From contig JAQWGI010000024.1 in NCBI GenBank assembly GCA_029238315.1, forward strand, positions 1 to 53,152: 53,152 nucleotides of DNA, written 5' to 3'. The position numbers were made by a program, and so were the translations under genes. The DNA is from Polaribacter sp. (GTDB lineage: Bacteria > Bacteroidota > Bacteroidia > Flavobacteriales > Flavobacteriaceae). Position 1 is the stretch's first letter; each line of letters starts with the position of its first letter. Below are positions 26,632 through 35,876 of this stretch, in pieces. The notes under the pieces are model-generated. The model was given only the letters and a program-made list of their open reading frames with translations. It searched no databases and was not told where the DNA came from.

Positions 26632-27534
26632 CTATCCGTTAATCGCAATTACTTCGTTAATTTTATTTGGTAACATGTCTTTAAGCATGGTTTCAATTCC
26701 GTTTTTCAGTGTTATTGTAGAGGATGGGCATCCGCTGCAAGCACCTTGTAAAACTACACTTACAACTTTGCTTTCAGCATCATATGATCTAAACGCAATA
26801 TTGCCGCCATCGGAAGCCACTGCTGGCTTTATGTATTCATCTAAAATACTCACAATTTTTGTTGAGGTTTCATCAAGGTTTTCAAGAATTGCATTTTCTG
26901 TAGCTGCTTTCTTTTCTTCCGCTTTTGGTAATTGTTTAATTATCGTTTTATCTTCTTGTAAATATTTAAGGATAAAGGTTCTTAGTTCTGGGTAAATTTC
27001 ATTCCATTCTACCATATCAAATTTGGTGATTGATAAGTAGTTTTCAGAAATAAACACCTCTTTTACAAAAGGAAAGTGAAATAAGGCTTGCGCTAAAGGA
27101 GAGGTTGCATTTGCTTCGTCAATGTTTTTACATTCTACATCTGTAGTGGTTAAAGATTTTGTGGTTCCAAACTTCATAACCGCAGGATTTGGAGTTACTT
27201 CTGCATACACTTCAATTGCTTGTTTTTTGATGTTTTTTGTTTCTTTGACAACACTGTTTCCATCGTTTATGTACGCTTCAATTTGCGTTCTAACTTCTTC
27301 CTGAACGTCTTTCCATTCTACAATATCGTATTTTTGAATGGCAATAAAGTTAGCTGTAATAAATACTTTTTTCACAAAAGGGAGGTAGAATAATTGTTGT
27401 GCTAATGGCGCGTCTTTTGCTTCATCAATATTGTTAAATTCATAGCTTCCGCCATTAATTAAAATTGAATTACTTGCAAATTTTATAATAGAATTATTAT
27501 TGGTATTCTGTGTAGAAATAACTGTTTTACTCAT
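26632..27534 (-). CDS. NifU-type Fe-S scaffold with two Nfu N-terminal domains
   Basis: The protein has 300 residues. Residues about 13-95 and 108-197 are two copies of the Nfu N-terminal domain: NNIDEAKDAPLAQQLFYLPFVKKVFI and KNIDEANATSPLAQALFHFPFVKEVFI can be aligned directly. Residues about 215-300 are the NifU C-terminal domain with VLQGACSGCPSSTITLKNGIE, whose Cys-x2-Cys binds a transient Fe-S cluster. Such proteins pass clusters to target enzymes; MiaB in this window is one such Fe-S enzyme. The gene has a good promoter and is followed after 39 bases by menG. Confidence 0.9.
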   Translation of the reverse strand: MSKTVISTQNTNNNSIIKFASNSILINGGSYEFNNIDEAKDAPLAQQLFYLPFVKKVFITANFIAIQKYDIVEWKDVQEEVRTQIEAYINDGNSVVKETKNIKKQAIEVYAEVTPNPAVMKFGTTKSLTTTDVECKNIDEANATSPLAQALFHFPFVKEVFISENYLSITKFDMVEWNEIYPELRTFILKYLQEDKTIIKQLPKAEEKKAATENAILENLDETSTKIVSILDEYIKPAVASDGGNIAFRSYDAESKVVSVVLQGACSGCPSSTITLKNGIETMLKDMLPNKINEVIAING

Positions 27535-27581
27535 GATGTTGTAACTATTTTTCGACTTAATTTTATAGTAGAAATATTTAG

Positions 27582-27614
27582 CAAAATTAAGCTAAAAATA
27601 TGAATGAATCACAA
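27582..27614 (-). promoter_or_regulatory. Promoter of the NifU-type gene
   Basis: On the minus strand a TTG (27614-27612) is followed after 22 bases by TAATTTTG (27589-27582). Both elements and the spacing fit the Bacteroidota consensus. The predicted leader is about 40 bases. Confidence 0.6.
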
Positions 27615-27650
27615 AGACCTCAAAGGTTTATTTCCGATGAGGTCTTGTGA
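27609..27650. repeat. Long inverted repeat downstream of the FadL-type gene
   Basis: The arms TCACAAaGACCTCA and TGAGGTCTTGTGA pair over 13 bases with one bulged A and a 15-base loop. It starts 20 bases after the FadL-type stop, but on the minus strand no T run follows. Its left arm overlaps the -33 element of the next gene. It may be a weak terminator or a repeat remnant. Confidence 0.45.
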
Positions 27651-27670
27651 TAATTCTGAAAAATAGTATC

Positions 27671-29056
27671 TTATAAATTAATGCTCAAAGTGGCAGTAAA
27701 AATTCGATTGTCAATATTTAATGCGGCGGCATTTACCTGATTGTATTGTGGGTAAAAATCATACAATTGTGTATTTGTTTTATTTTGGTAAGCAAAATCT
27801 AGTTTTACATTTCCAAAACTATATCCAGCTCCGTAAGAATATCCTTCAATATTGTCAGAAGCTATTGCGTTGGTATCCGGACTTTGAGAATACTGATATC
27901 CACCACGTAAGCTCAAAGATTTAAAACGCCATTCGGTTCCAATATTCAAGGTATACGTGTTTCTTAAATCGTTATTAAAAAATTGATTTTCTGTTGAAAA
28001 ATCATCTCCAGAAAGTTTCATTTTTTGATAATCGCTTATCGTATAATCTGCACTAATTAATCCATTTTTTCCGAAAATATATGCAATACTTGCAGTGGTT
28101 TTTGCAGGTGTTTTTAATTTGTATGAGAAACCTTGTACAGGAAAATAGTTACCTGTTGTATTGTCGTAAACAGTAGTGTTATTTGAAGTAATAATTTCTG
28201 TATCTCCTAAAAACCCATCATTATTTACAATGTTTGTTTCTTCATTTATCTCAGTAAACCAAATTGGTGTTTGATATGAGAATCCTATTCTTAAGTTTTT
28301 TGTTGCTTTGTAAATGGCTCCTGCACTTAAAGAAAACCCAGTTCCGATTGTATTATTTTCTTGGTAAAATTTTGCATTTAAAGTGTTGCCAGAACCGTCA
28401 TTGTTTTGTTCTTTTAAGTAAGATTGTTGAGAAAAATTAAGTTCATAAGTATTAACAGCTGCACCGATATATAAATCTTTTTGATAGACGCCAGAAACTG
28501 CAAAATTATACTCTTTTAATTCTCCTTTATAGCTTGTGCTAAATTGTTGTGAATCTGTATTTATATATTGTGTTTTTGAATTTCCGTTTTCTAGAGGGAA
28601 TTCAATAAAAGTAGCAAAGCCACTATCTCCATTTGCAATAATATTGGTGTTAAAATCATTTTTTATTGCGTAATTGAAGCTAAATGTAAATTTAGACCAA
28701 TCGCTGTTGTCATAAATATTATAAACAAAAACAGCACCTGCTTGAGAAAAATTAAAAAAATCTTCTTGAGTTGTTGTTGTGTTTCCATAGTAGCTTGTTT
28801 TTAAATCTGTAGACCTTGAATCAAGAGATGCAGAAAATAAACTATTTGTAAAAACAGCTCCGCCTGCCGGATTAATGTTTATTGCACTTACATCGCCACC
28901 TAAAGCGCCAAACGCGCCACTCATAGCATTGTATCTTGCAGAGCCAGAATTGTTGTTTTTTGAGAATAGGATAGCTAAATCTTCATAACCTAAACTTTGT
29001 GAAAAACTAGACAAAGATATTGCGCAAAAGAGCCCAAATAATGCAGCTTTTTTCAT
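27671..29056 (-). CDS. OmpP1/FadL-family outer-membrane transport protein
   Basis: The protein has 461 residues with a signal peptide ending SLSSFSQS. The mature N-terminus follows the FadL pattern: SLGYEDLAILFSKNNNSGSARYNAMSGAFGALGGDVSAININPAGGAVF. This hatch-like segment is followed by a long barrel with repeated amphipathic strands. FadL proteins carry hydrophobic compounds such as fatty acids across the outer membrane. The substrate here is unknown. It lies 25 bases after a lipoprotein gene and may share its transcript. Confidence 0.9.
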   Translation of the reverse strand: MKKAALFGLFCAISLSSFSQSLGYEDLAILFSKNNNSGSARYNAMSGAFGALGGDVSAININPAGGAVFTNSLFSASLDSRSTDLKTSYYGNTTTTQEDFFNFSQAGAVFVYNIYDNSDWSKFTFSFNYAIKNDFNTNIIANGDSGFATFIEFPLENGNSKTQYINTDSQQFSTSYKGELKEYNFAVSGVYQKDLYIGAAVNTYELNFSQQSYLKEQNNDGSGNTLNAKFYQENNTIGTGFSLSAGAIYKATKNLRIGFSYQTPIWFTEINEETNIVNNDGFLGDTEIITSNNTTVYDNTTGNYFPVQGFSYKLKTPAKTTASIAYIFGKNGLISADYTISDYQKMKLSGDDFSTENQFFNNDLRNTYTLNIGTEWRFKSLSLRGGYQYSQSPDTNAIASDNIEGYSYGAGYSFGNVKLDFAYQNKTNTQLYDFYPQYNQVNAAALNIDNRIFTATLSINL

Positions 29057-29081
29057 GTGTATTTGTTTTTTTAATTAACGA

Positions 29082-29993
29082 TTAATTTTTTCTTCTAGAA
29101 GAAGTGTTTTTTGTTCTTGAGCTACTTTTTACAGAAGAATTTCTGTTTGAAGAAGTATTAGATCTTACGCTGCTAGCATTGTTGGTGTTTGACGAGCTTC
29201 TTCTGTTAACTTTATATGCTTTTTTGTTTGAAGTGTTAGTTCTTCTTGTAGAAGTGTTGTTTTTTACAGGAGAACTATTATTGGTTCTTGTACTACTTCT
29301 TCTGCTAGAGTTGTTTAAAACAGATTGTATTCTACTATTTACAGAAGACGATCTTCTGTTTGAGTAATTTGTATTGCTTCTGCTATACACAGAGTTACCT
29401 CTTCTATTGGTTGTTCTTGTAGCGCCTCTTTTGGTGTAGGTATAGTTTCTATTATAGTTATTGTTGTAAAACCTATTATTTCTGAAGTTATTGTAGAAAA
29501 AGGGGTTGTAATAAAAGCTATAATGCCTAAAGTTGTTATAGTATCCATATTGATAAGGATAGTAGATGTAGTCTCCGTAAAAACCATTTCTAAAACCCCA
29601 TTGATAGCTCCAGTAACTATCATGATCATAAAAATCCCAATAACCTCTAAACCTATTTCTAGTATTAATGTTGATTATAATTGGGTTATTATTATCACTA
29701 CTTTGGTTCCAGTATGCATCATTTGAATCGTCATAAGAAGTTGAATCTATGAAGGTTTCATCTTCAATATCATTGTTAAATGTATTAATTTCATCTTTAA
29801 AATAACTTTCTTTAGCTACATTCTCTTTTTTTCTGTTTTCAGTAATAACAATACGTTCTTCAACTTCGTCATCATATATTCCGTCATTGTTATATACACT
29901 TTGATAGGTTCCGCAAGAACTCAAAATAAAAGTAGCAACAAAAGCGAAAGTTACATAAAATGGAGTTTTTTTTAGATATGATTTAGATTTCAT
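29082..29993 (-). CDS. Low-complexity Tyr/Asn- and Ser/Arg-rich lipoprotein
   Basis: The protein has 303 residues from the ATG at 29993, chosen because it gives a compact lipoprotein signal (TFAFVATFILSSCGTY, Cys27). Residues about 30-95 are acidic. Residues about 100-185 are dominated by Tyr, Asn, Phe and Arg, with runs such as YYPYQYGYYNNFRHYSFYYN. The remaining 115 residues are almost only Ser, Asn, Thr, Arg and Lys (RRSSS, NTSTRR, RTNTSNKK), strongly basic and surely disordered. No family or enzyme motif is recognised. It would be anchored in the outer or inner membrane facing the periplasm or outside. It lies between ompP1/FadL and the divergent proS. Confidence 0.8.
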   Translation of the reverse strand: MKSKSYLKKTPFYVTFAFVATFILSSCGTYQSVYNNDGIYDDEVEERIVITENRKKENVAKESYFKDEINTFNNDIEDETFIDSTSYDDSNDAYWNQSSDNNNPIIININTRNRFRGYWDFYDHDSYWSYQWGFRNGFYGDYIYYPYQYGYYNNFRHYSFYYNPFFYNNFRNNRFYNNNYNRNYTYTKRGATRTTNRRGNSVYSRSNTNYSNRRSSSVNSRIQSVLNNSSRRSSTRTNNSSPVKNNTSTRRTNTSNKKAYKVNRRSSSNTNNASSVRSNTSSNRNSSVKSSSRTKNTSSRRKN

Positions 29994-30045
29994 AATATAT
30001 ATGTTGATCTGATTAATAATGTTTTGCAAAAAAATTAAACTTTGA

Positions 30046-30076
30046 TTGGGACACTAATCTTTTTGCATTAGTTTTG
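30046..30076 (+). promoter_or_regulatory. Promoter of proS
   Basis: A TTG at 30046-30048 and TAGTTTTG at 30069-30076 are separated by 20 bases, a full Bacteroidota consensus match. The predicted leader is about 50 bases. Confidence 0.65.
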
Positions 30077-30133
30077 TGCAGGATTATTAAATCCAGTATA
30101 AAGATAACAAGTTTTATGCCAAACTTTTAAAAT

Positions 30134-31612
30134 ATGGGTAAGAAGTTAACAACAAGAAAAGAAGATTATTCCAAATGGTATAACGAATTAGTAGTTAGAG
30201 CTGATTTAGCAGAAAATTCTGCCGTTAGAGGATGTATGGTAATTAAGCCTTACGGTTTTGCTATTTGGGAAAAAATGCAAGCAGAGTTAGATAGAATGTT
30301 TAAAGAAACGGGGCATCAGAATGCTTATTTCCCATTATTTGTTCCTAAAAGTTTGTTTGAAGCAGAAGAGAAAAACGCAGAAGGCTTTGCAAAAGAATGT
30401 GCCGTAGTAACGCATTATCGTTTGCAAAACGATCCAGATAACGAAGGTAAGTTGCGTGTAGATCCAGAAGCAAAATTAGAAGAGGAGTTGGTAGTAAGAC
30501 CAACCTCAGAAGCCATTATTTGGAATACCTACAAAGGTTGGATTCAATCTTATAGAGATTTACCGTTATTAATTAATCAATGGGCAAATGTTGTCCGTTG
30601 GGAAATGAGAACACGTTTATTTTTAAGAACTGCAGAGTTTTTATGGCAAGAAGGACATACTGCTCATGCAACCAAAAAAGAAGCGGTTTCTGAAGCAAAG
30701 CAAATGCAAGAGGTGTATGCAGAATTTGCAGAAAACTTTATGGCAATGCCAGTAGTAAAAGGAGCGAAATCTGAAAGTGAACGTTTTGCAGGCGCAGAAG
30801 AAACTTATACTATTGAGGCCTTAATGCAAGACGGAAAAGCCTTACAGGCAGGAACATCGCACTTTTTAGGGCAAAATTTCGCAAAGGCTTTTGATGTAAA
30901 ATATACTTCTAAAGAAGGGAAGCAAGAATATGTTTGGGCAACATCTTGGGGTGTTTCTACACGTTTAATTGGCGGATTGATTATGACGCATTCTGATGAT
31001 TTCGGATTGGTTTTACCACCAAAACTAGCCCCAATACAGGTTGTAATTGTGCCAATTTATAAAGGAGAAGAGCAATTAGAAGCAATTTCAGAAAAAGTAA
31101 ATGTATTTGTGAAGGAATTTAGAAAAAAAGGAATTTCTGTTAAGTTTGATGATCGAGATACTTTTAGGCCTGGAGCAAAATTTGCAGAATATGAGCTAAA
31201 AGGAGTGCCGGTAAGAATTGCTTTTGGTGCTAGAGATTTAGAAAATAACACTGTTGAAGTTGCCAGAAGAGATACTTTAGAGAAGCAAACAGTTTCGCAA
31301 GATGAGGTTGTAGATTTTATTGAAGATTTATTAAATCAGATTCAAGATAATTTATTTGATAAAGCAATTGAGCACAGAAGTAACCACACAACAGAAGTTG
31401 CTACTTTTGACGCCTTTAAAGATGCAATAGAAAATAAAGGTGGTTTTGTTTTAGCACATTGGGACGGAACAGCAGCGACTGAAGATAGAATTAAAGAAAT
31501 CACAAAAGCAACGATTAGATGCATACCAAATGACGCCAAATTTGAAGAAGGAGTTTGTGTTTTTTCTGGGCAACCATCAACGAAAAAAGTGTTATTTGCA
31601 AAGGCATATTAA
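30134..31612 (+). CDS. proS: Prolyl-tRNA synthetase (archaeal/eukaryotic-like type)
   Basis: The protein has 492 residues. It charges tRNA-Pro. Class II motifs are visible: motif 2 in [33 protein letters not shown] and motif 3 in [21 protein letters not shown]. The anticodon-binding domain starts [15 protein letters not shown]. The start [25 protein letters not shown] and the lack of an editing (YbaK-like) insertion mark the short archaeal/eukaryotic-type ProS, which is usual in Bacteroidota. It is followed by tRNA-Glu and rpsT. Confidence 0.95.
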   Translation: MGKKLTTRKEDYSKWYNELVVRADLAENSAVRGCMVIKPYGFAIWEKMQAELDRMFKETGHQNAYFPLFVPKSLFEAEEKNAEGFAKECAVVTHYRLQNDPDNEGKLRVDPEAKLEEELVVRPTSEAIIWNTYKGWIQSYRDLPLLINQWANVVRWEMRTRLFLRTAEFLWQEGHTAHATKKEAVSEAKQMQEVYAEFAENFMAMPVVKGAKSESERFAGAEETYTIEALMQDGKALQAGTSHFLGQNFAKAFDVKYTSKEGKQEYVWATSWGVSTRLIGGLIMTHSDDFGLVLPPKLAPIQVVIVPIYKGEEQLEAISEKVNVFVKEFRKKGISVKFDDRDTFRPGAKFAEYELKGVPVRIAFGARDLENNTVEVARRDTLEKQTVSQDEVVDFIEDLLNQIQDNLFDKAIEHRSNHTTEVATFDAFKDAIENKGGFVLAHWDGTAATEDRIKEITKATIRCIPNDAKFEEGVCVFSGQPSTKKVLFAKAY

Positions 31613-31638
31613 TTTTTTAAAAAAAAATTAAAAAATTA

Positions 31639-31668
31639 TTGCAGTATTTCAAAAACGTTGTATATTTG
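31639..31668 (+). promoter_or_regulatory. Promoter of tRNA-Glu and rpsT
   Basis: TTG at 31639-31641 and TATATTTG at 31661-31668 are separated by 19 bases, the textbook Bacteroidota spacing. Transcription would begin near 31675, about 22 bases before the tRNA. Confidence 0.8.
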
Positions 31669-31696
31669 CACCCGCAATCAGCAATAAGATTGTAAT

Positions 31697-31768
31697 GGTC
31701 CGTTCGTCTAGGGGTTAGGACGCCAGGTTTTCATCCTGGTAACACGGGTTCGATTCCCGTACGGACTA
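31697..31768 (+). tRNA. tRNA-Glu (anticodon TTC)
   Basis: The full cloverleaf can be drawn. The acceptor stem is GGTCCGT/ACGGACT with a G-T first pair. The D arm carries TAGGGGTTAGGA. The anticodon stem CCAGG/CCTGG holds the loop TTTTCAT with anticodon TTC. The T arm is CGGGTTCGATTCCCG. The discriminator is A. CCA is not encoded. The length of 72 bases is normal. Confidence 0.97.
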
Positions 31769-31799
31769 CAAGTTTTAAAATAAACTAAAATTAAACATT

Positions 31800-32051
31800 A
31801 TGGCAAATCATAAGTCAGCTTTAAAAAGAATTAGAAGTAACGAGTCTAAAAGATTAAGAAACAAGTATCAGCATAAAACTACAAGAAATGCTGTAAGAAA
31901 CTTGCGTGCAATCGAAGATAAAAAAGAAGCTGAAGCAATGTTACCTTCTGTTATTGGAATGCTAGATAAATTAGCGAAAAATAATATTGTACATGCCAAC
32001 AAAGCAGCAAATTTAAAATCTAAATTAACAAAGCACGTAGCTGCATTGTAG
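31800..32051 (+). CDS. rpsT: 30S ribosomal protein S20
   Basis: The protein has 83 residues, all helical and basic. It binds 16S rRNA at the bottom of the 30S body. It opens [23 protein letters not shown] and ends [19 protein letters not shown], with the family's conserved I-H-x-N-K-A-A-x-x-K-S pattern. It starts 32 bases after the tRNA-Glu gene and probably shares its transcript, ending at the strong hairpin downstream. Confidence 0.97.
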   Translation: MANHKSALKRIRSNESKRLRNKYQHKTTRNAVRNLRAIEDKKEAEAMLPSVIGMLDKLAKNNIVHANKAANLKSKLTKHVAAL

Positions 32052-32070
32052 TTTTTAAATTTAACAACAT

Positions 32071-32107
32071 AAAAAAAGCGTTCTGGAGTCCAGAACGCTT
32101 TTTTTTA
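32071..32107 (+). terminator. Rho-independent terminator of rpsT
   Basis: The perfect stem GCGTTCTGG/CCAGAACGC has a 3-base loop and is flanked by A and T runs. It can act in both directions, between rpsT and the convergent rodA. Confidence 0.93.
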
Positions 32108-32211
32108 TGTCTAAAAAGCGATGATATTTAACCTGGTATTTTGTGTTTACTTACTATCTATAAATAGAGAATCGTTTAATACATATAATGATTGTACTTA
32201 GTTTAGGTTAC

Positions 32212-33489
32212 CTAAAGATCATACCCTTTATTAGCATCTAGCTTTATAAAGATAAAAAGCAGTAACGTAAAACCCCAAAGAGAAGAGCCTCCGTAACTAA
32301 AAAACGGTAACGGAATTCCAATTGTTGGTAAAAGCTGTGTAACCATTCCGATATTGATCGCCACATGAAAAAATAAAATGGAAGCCAATCCGTAGCCATA
32401 TATTCGCCCAAATTTATTTTGATGTAATTCGGCTAAATAAATAATTCGATAAAGCAGTAGCATAAATAAAATAATGACAAATGCACTTCCAACAAAGCCC
32501 CATTCTTCACCAACGGTACTAAATATATAATCGGTATCTTGTTCTGGTACAAAATTACCTTGTGTTCTTTCTCCTTGTAAAAACCCTTTTCCAAATCCGC
32601 CACCAGAACTAATGGCTTGTATAGATTGGTTTGTATTGTACCCAATTTTTTTGGTGTCTTTAGAGAGTCCTAAAAGAATTTCAAAACGATCTCTCTGGTG
32701 TTGTTCAAAGACATTGTTAAAAATGTAGCCTGCACTAAATATATAGAGTCCAATTACGAAATAAATACTAATAACTTTATGCCAATTAAACTTCAAATAG
32801 CCTTTATTCCTTTTTAAAAAATACACTAGCAATAGCGATAAAATTATGAAAACGGACGAGATAATTATAGTGGCACTAAAGAGCAATGTTAACAAAAACA
32901 GAATAATTGCCAACGAACCAAATAGAATGTAATTTAACGTTAATCCTTCTCTATTTAAAACAAAAAAGAAGGCCAGGTAAACTAGAACAGAGCCTAAATC
33001 TGGTTGCAAAGCGATTAAAAAGGCCGGTAAAAAAATAACAATAAATGCTTTTATCTGGTTTTTAATTAGCTTTAAATTGTATTGTCTATCACTCAATAAT
33101 TTAGCTAACGCTAAGGTTGTAAACACTTTTGCGAATTCTGATGGTTGTATGCTGGCGCTACCAAAGCTATACCATGATTGCGCACCATTGATGTTTTTTC
33201 CAAAAACAAAAAGCCCTAGTAAAGATAAAATTCCGATTAAATATAAGATACTTGCAAACTTTTCGTAGAATTTTGAATTGAAAAACAGAATTAGTATAAT
33301 TAAAGGCACGCATAATAGAATCCATAATAATTGTTTACCATATCTAGTAGAGAAGTTTAGAATAGCGCTATTTTCATCAGTTGTTGTTGCTGCATAGATA
33401 TTCATCCAACCAAAACCAACTAGCATCATATACAAAAGGATTAAAATCCAATCGATACCATAAAAAATATTATTTTTTTCTACTCTCAA
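32212..33489 (-). CDS. rodA: Rod shape-determining protein RodA (SEDS glycosyltransferase)
   Basis: The protein has 425 residues with about ten membrane helices. SEDS proteins polymerise lipid II into glycan strands, and RodA does so for cell elongation with PBP2. Typical blocks are SWYSFGSASIQPSEFAKVFTTLALAKLL, ALQPDLGSVLVYLAFFFVL, GEEWGFVGSAFVI and GIPLPFFSYGGSSLWGF, which together hold the catalytic Asp region and the C-terminal signature. It overlaps mrdA by 4 bases and is the last gene of the mre operon. Confidence 0.95.
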   Translation of the reverse strand: MRVEKNNIFYGIDWILILLYMMLVGFGWMNIYAATTTDENSAILNFSTRYGKQLLWILLCVPLIILILFFNSKFYEKFASILYLIGILSLLGLFVFGKNINGAQSWYSFGSASIQPSEFAKVFTTLALAKLLSDRQYNLKLIKNQIKAFIVIFLPAFLIALQPDLGSVLVYLAFFFVLNREGLTLNYILFGSLAIILFLLTLLFSATIIISSVFIILSLLLVYFLKRNKGYLKFNWHKVISIYFVIGLYIFSAGYIFNNVFEQHQRDRFEILLGLSKDTKKIGYNTNQSIQAISSGGGFGKGFLQGERTQGNFVPEQDTDYIFSTVGEEWGFVGSAFVIILFMLLLYRIIYLAELHQNKFGRIYGYGLASILFFHVAINIGMVTQLLPTIGIPLPFFSYGGSSLWGFTLLLFIFIKLDANKGYDL

Positions 33490-35372
33490 TCTTTAAAAGT
33501 TAATTTTTTAATCTGTTCTTTTTTTCTATAAATAGGTTCTAAGCTAAGCCCTATCATTCTTTTTTCGATCCATTTCCTGTTATTGCCAATTATTTTTCTG
33601 TTTATGTATTTTTCTACTAATAAACTTGTGATTGGTGCGGCAATGGTAGACCCATAGCCGCCGTTTTCTACGAAAACAGCAATGGCTATTTTTGGATCGT
33701 CTTTAGGTGCAAATGCTACTAATATAGAATGATCTTCTAATTGAGTTCTAATGCCATTTATAATGGCGAAATTTTCTGCAGTACCTGTTTTGCCAACAAT
33801 ATCTATGCCTTCAATTTTACTAGATTTCCCTGTTCCTGTTTTAAAAACAGTATGCATGCCTTCAATAATTGGATCGTAATATTTTGAAGCTATTGTTGTT
33901 TTTTTAGGAACTGTAAATTTAGGGTTCTTTATGTTTTTATTATTTGCTTTTTTTAAAATATGTGGTGTGTAATAAAATCCTTTGTTAGCAATTGCAGCGG
34001 TTACATTGGCAAGTTGAATTGGAGTTGTAGAAATTTCTCCCTGACCAATTGCATTAGAAATCGTTGTGGTTGCTCCCCAAGAAAATTTGTAATTGTTGTC
34101 ATAATATTTTCCAGTAGGAATCAAGCCAGGACTTCCAACTGGTAGATCGTAGCCTAAATAATTTCCAAGACCAAAACTTTTTACATGATTACTCCAAATA
34201 TCCATTCCCTCACTAGGATTAATCGCGTTGTCAATAATCTTTCTATATGTAGTAGAAAAATAACTATTACACGATTTAGAAATGGCGCTATTTAATTTAA
34301 TAGGACCACCAAAAATATCGCAATGGCATTTTTGAAAAGCGTTTTTTTTATTTCCATATCGATATCCACCATAGCAATACACGCCAAAATTTGTATCTAT
34401 AACACCTTCTTGTAGTCCAATTAATGCGTTGATTAATTTAAATGGAGATCCCGGAGGATAACTTGCTTGTAAACTTCTATCAAAAGTAGGTTTGTCTAAA
34501 TTATTTTTATCCATTAAAATGGTAGAATTGTATGCACGTTGTCTTCCAACCATCATATTTGGATTATATGTTGGAGTTGAAATTAACGCTAATATTTCTC
34601 CAGTTTTTGGCTCAATTGCTACAATTCCTCCTCGTTTTCCAGACATTAATAATTCTCCATAGCGTTGTAGTTCGCTGTCTATAGTTAGGGCAATATCTTG
34701 TCCATTAACAGCTAAAGTATCAAAAGAGCCTTCTTTGTACTTTCCAATAATCTTATTGAGTCGATCTCGATGTAAAAACTTTTTACCTTTTATTCCACGA
34801 AGGATAGAGTCGTAGGATTTTTCTACACCACTGCTTCCAATTAACTCCCCTTGTTGAAAATTAGGGTTGTTTTTGGCTTCAAATTCATTTACTTCACTAA
34901 TGTAACCTAAAACATTTGCAGCAGAATTAATAGGGTAATTTCTAATACTTCTTTTTTGTACATAAAAACCTTTAAATTTATGTAGCTTTTCTTGTAAGAA
35001 AGCAAAATCTTCTTTTGCTAATTGCTTTAAAAATACTGATGGGAGCCAAGGAGAATATCGTTTAGCCGATTTGTATTTGCGTTTAAAATACTCTTTATCA
35101 ATTTTTAAAAGTGTGCAAAACTCTAACGTATCCAATTGCTTTACTTCATCAGGAACAATCATGACATCATAAGAGAGTTGATTTGCAACTAATAATTCTC
35201 CATTTCTGTCATAAATATAACCACGCTCCGGATAATCATAAATAACCTTAATTGCAGCATTATGATTTGGATCTAGATCTGCACCTTTAATTACTTGTAG
35301 TTGAAACAATCTGCCAATTAAGATTAATCCTGCTACCGTTATTAAAAAAAAAAGTAAAAAACTACGCTTCAT
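33486..35372 (-). CDS. mrdA: Penicillin-binding protein 2 (elongasome transpeptidase)
   Basis: The protein has 628 residues. One N-terminal membrane anchor (about 4-20) precedes the PBP dimerisation domain with RGYIYDRNGELLVANQLSY. The transpeptidase domain has the active-site Ser in SYPPGSPFK, with its Lys three residues later. The SxN motif is SKSCNSYF and the KTG motif is VGKTGTAENF. It crosslinks peptidoglycan in partnership with RodA, whose gene overlaps by 4 bases. mreD is immediately upstream with no gap. Confidence 0.95.
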   Translation of the reverse strand: MKRSFLLFFLITVAGLILIGRLFQLQVIKGADLDPNHNAAIKVIYDYPERGYIYDRNGELLVANQLSYDVMIVPDEVKQLDTLEFCTLLKIDKEYFKRKYKSAKRYSPWLPSVFLKQLAKEDFAFLQEKLHKFKGFYVQKRSIRNYPINSAANVLGYISEVNEFEAKNNPNFQQGELIGSSGVEKSYDSILRGIKGKKFLHRDRLNKIIGKYKEGSFDTLAVNGQDIALTIDSELQRYGELLMSGKRGGIVAIEPKTGEILALISTPTYNPNMMVGRQRAYNSTILMDKNNLDKPTFDRSLQASYPPGSPFKLINALIGLQEGVIDTNFGVYCYGGYRYGNKKNAFQKCHCDIFGGPIKLNSAISKSCNSYFSTTYRKIIDNAINPSEGMDIWSNHVKSFGLGNYLGYDLPVGSPGLIPTGKYYDNNYKFSWGATTTISNAIGQGEISTTPIQLANVTAAIANKGFYYTPHILKKANNKNIKNPKFTVPKKTTIASKYYDPIIEGMHTVFKTGTGKSSKIEGIDIVGKTGTAENFAIINGIRTQLEDHSILVAFAPKDDPKIAIAVFVENGGYGSTIAAPITSLLVEKYINRKIIGNNRKWIEKRMIGLSLEPIYRKKEQIKKLTFKD

Positions 35373-35876
35373 TTATTTTTTCCTTCTGATGATATAAGTT
35401 CCTAAAAAAAACAATACTGCTGTAAAAATAGCAGCATATAGTGTATTTGTTAAAACGCTAAAAAAGTTTTGTGTGCTAAAGTTAGTTAAAGAAAATAAGA
35501 TGAAGTGATGAATAACGATTAAAGTTATCACATAATTAAAAACTTTCCCGAAGGGTTCTAAATTTAGATTGAAAAGTAGATAATCTTGTTCGGTTTTTTT
35601 AAATATTAACCTTATAAAAAACAATCGTATGTATGCAATGAAGAGTAGAGAAAAAGCATTGATTCCTCCAGAGTCTACAAAAAAATCAATCGATAATCCG
35701 AGTAAAAATGAAAGAAATAGAAATAAAAAACGTTCTTTTTTTAGTGGATAAAGTAGAACAAAAGCTACGTATAAATATGGATTTATATGTCCTAGAAACA
35801 AAATGTTATTTAGTAAAAACACTTGTAAAAACAAAAGGGAAAAGAATAAGAATGCAATGTAAAAGCCTTTATTCAT
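35373..35876 (-). CDS. mreD: Rod shape-determining protein MreD
   Basis: The protein has 167 residues with five to six hydrophobic helices. It is weakly conserved in sequence, as usual for MreD. The pattern GHINPYLYVAFVLLYPLKK, LLGLSIDFFVDSGGINAFSLLFIAY and the position between mreC and mrdA identify it. It overlaps mreC by 8 bases and abuts mrdA. MreD is an inner-membrane part of the elongasome. Confidence 0.9.
   Translation of the reverse strand: MNKGFYIAFLFFSLLFLQVFLLNNILFLGHINPYLYVAFVLLYPLKKERFLFLFLSFLLGLSIDFFVDSGGINAFSLLFIAYIRLFFIRLIFKKTEQDYLLFNLNLEPFGKVFNYVITLIVIHHFILFSLTNFSTQNFFSVLTNTLYAAIFTAVLFFLGTYIIRRKK

Noticed and set aside
29104..29367. Leucine-rich open frame antisense to the low-complexity lipoprotein
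   Set aside because: It is a shadow of the Ser/Arg/Asn codon repeats on the other strand, with no start context and no family.
31610..31640. AT-only inverted repeat after proS as a terminator
   Set aside because: There are no G-C pairs in the stem. Such A/T runs are common here and the region feeds into the tRNA promoter.
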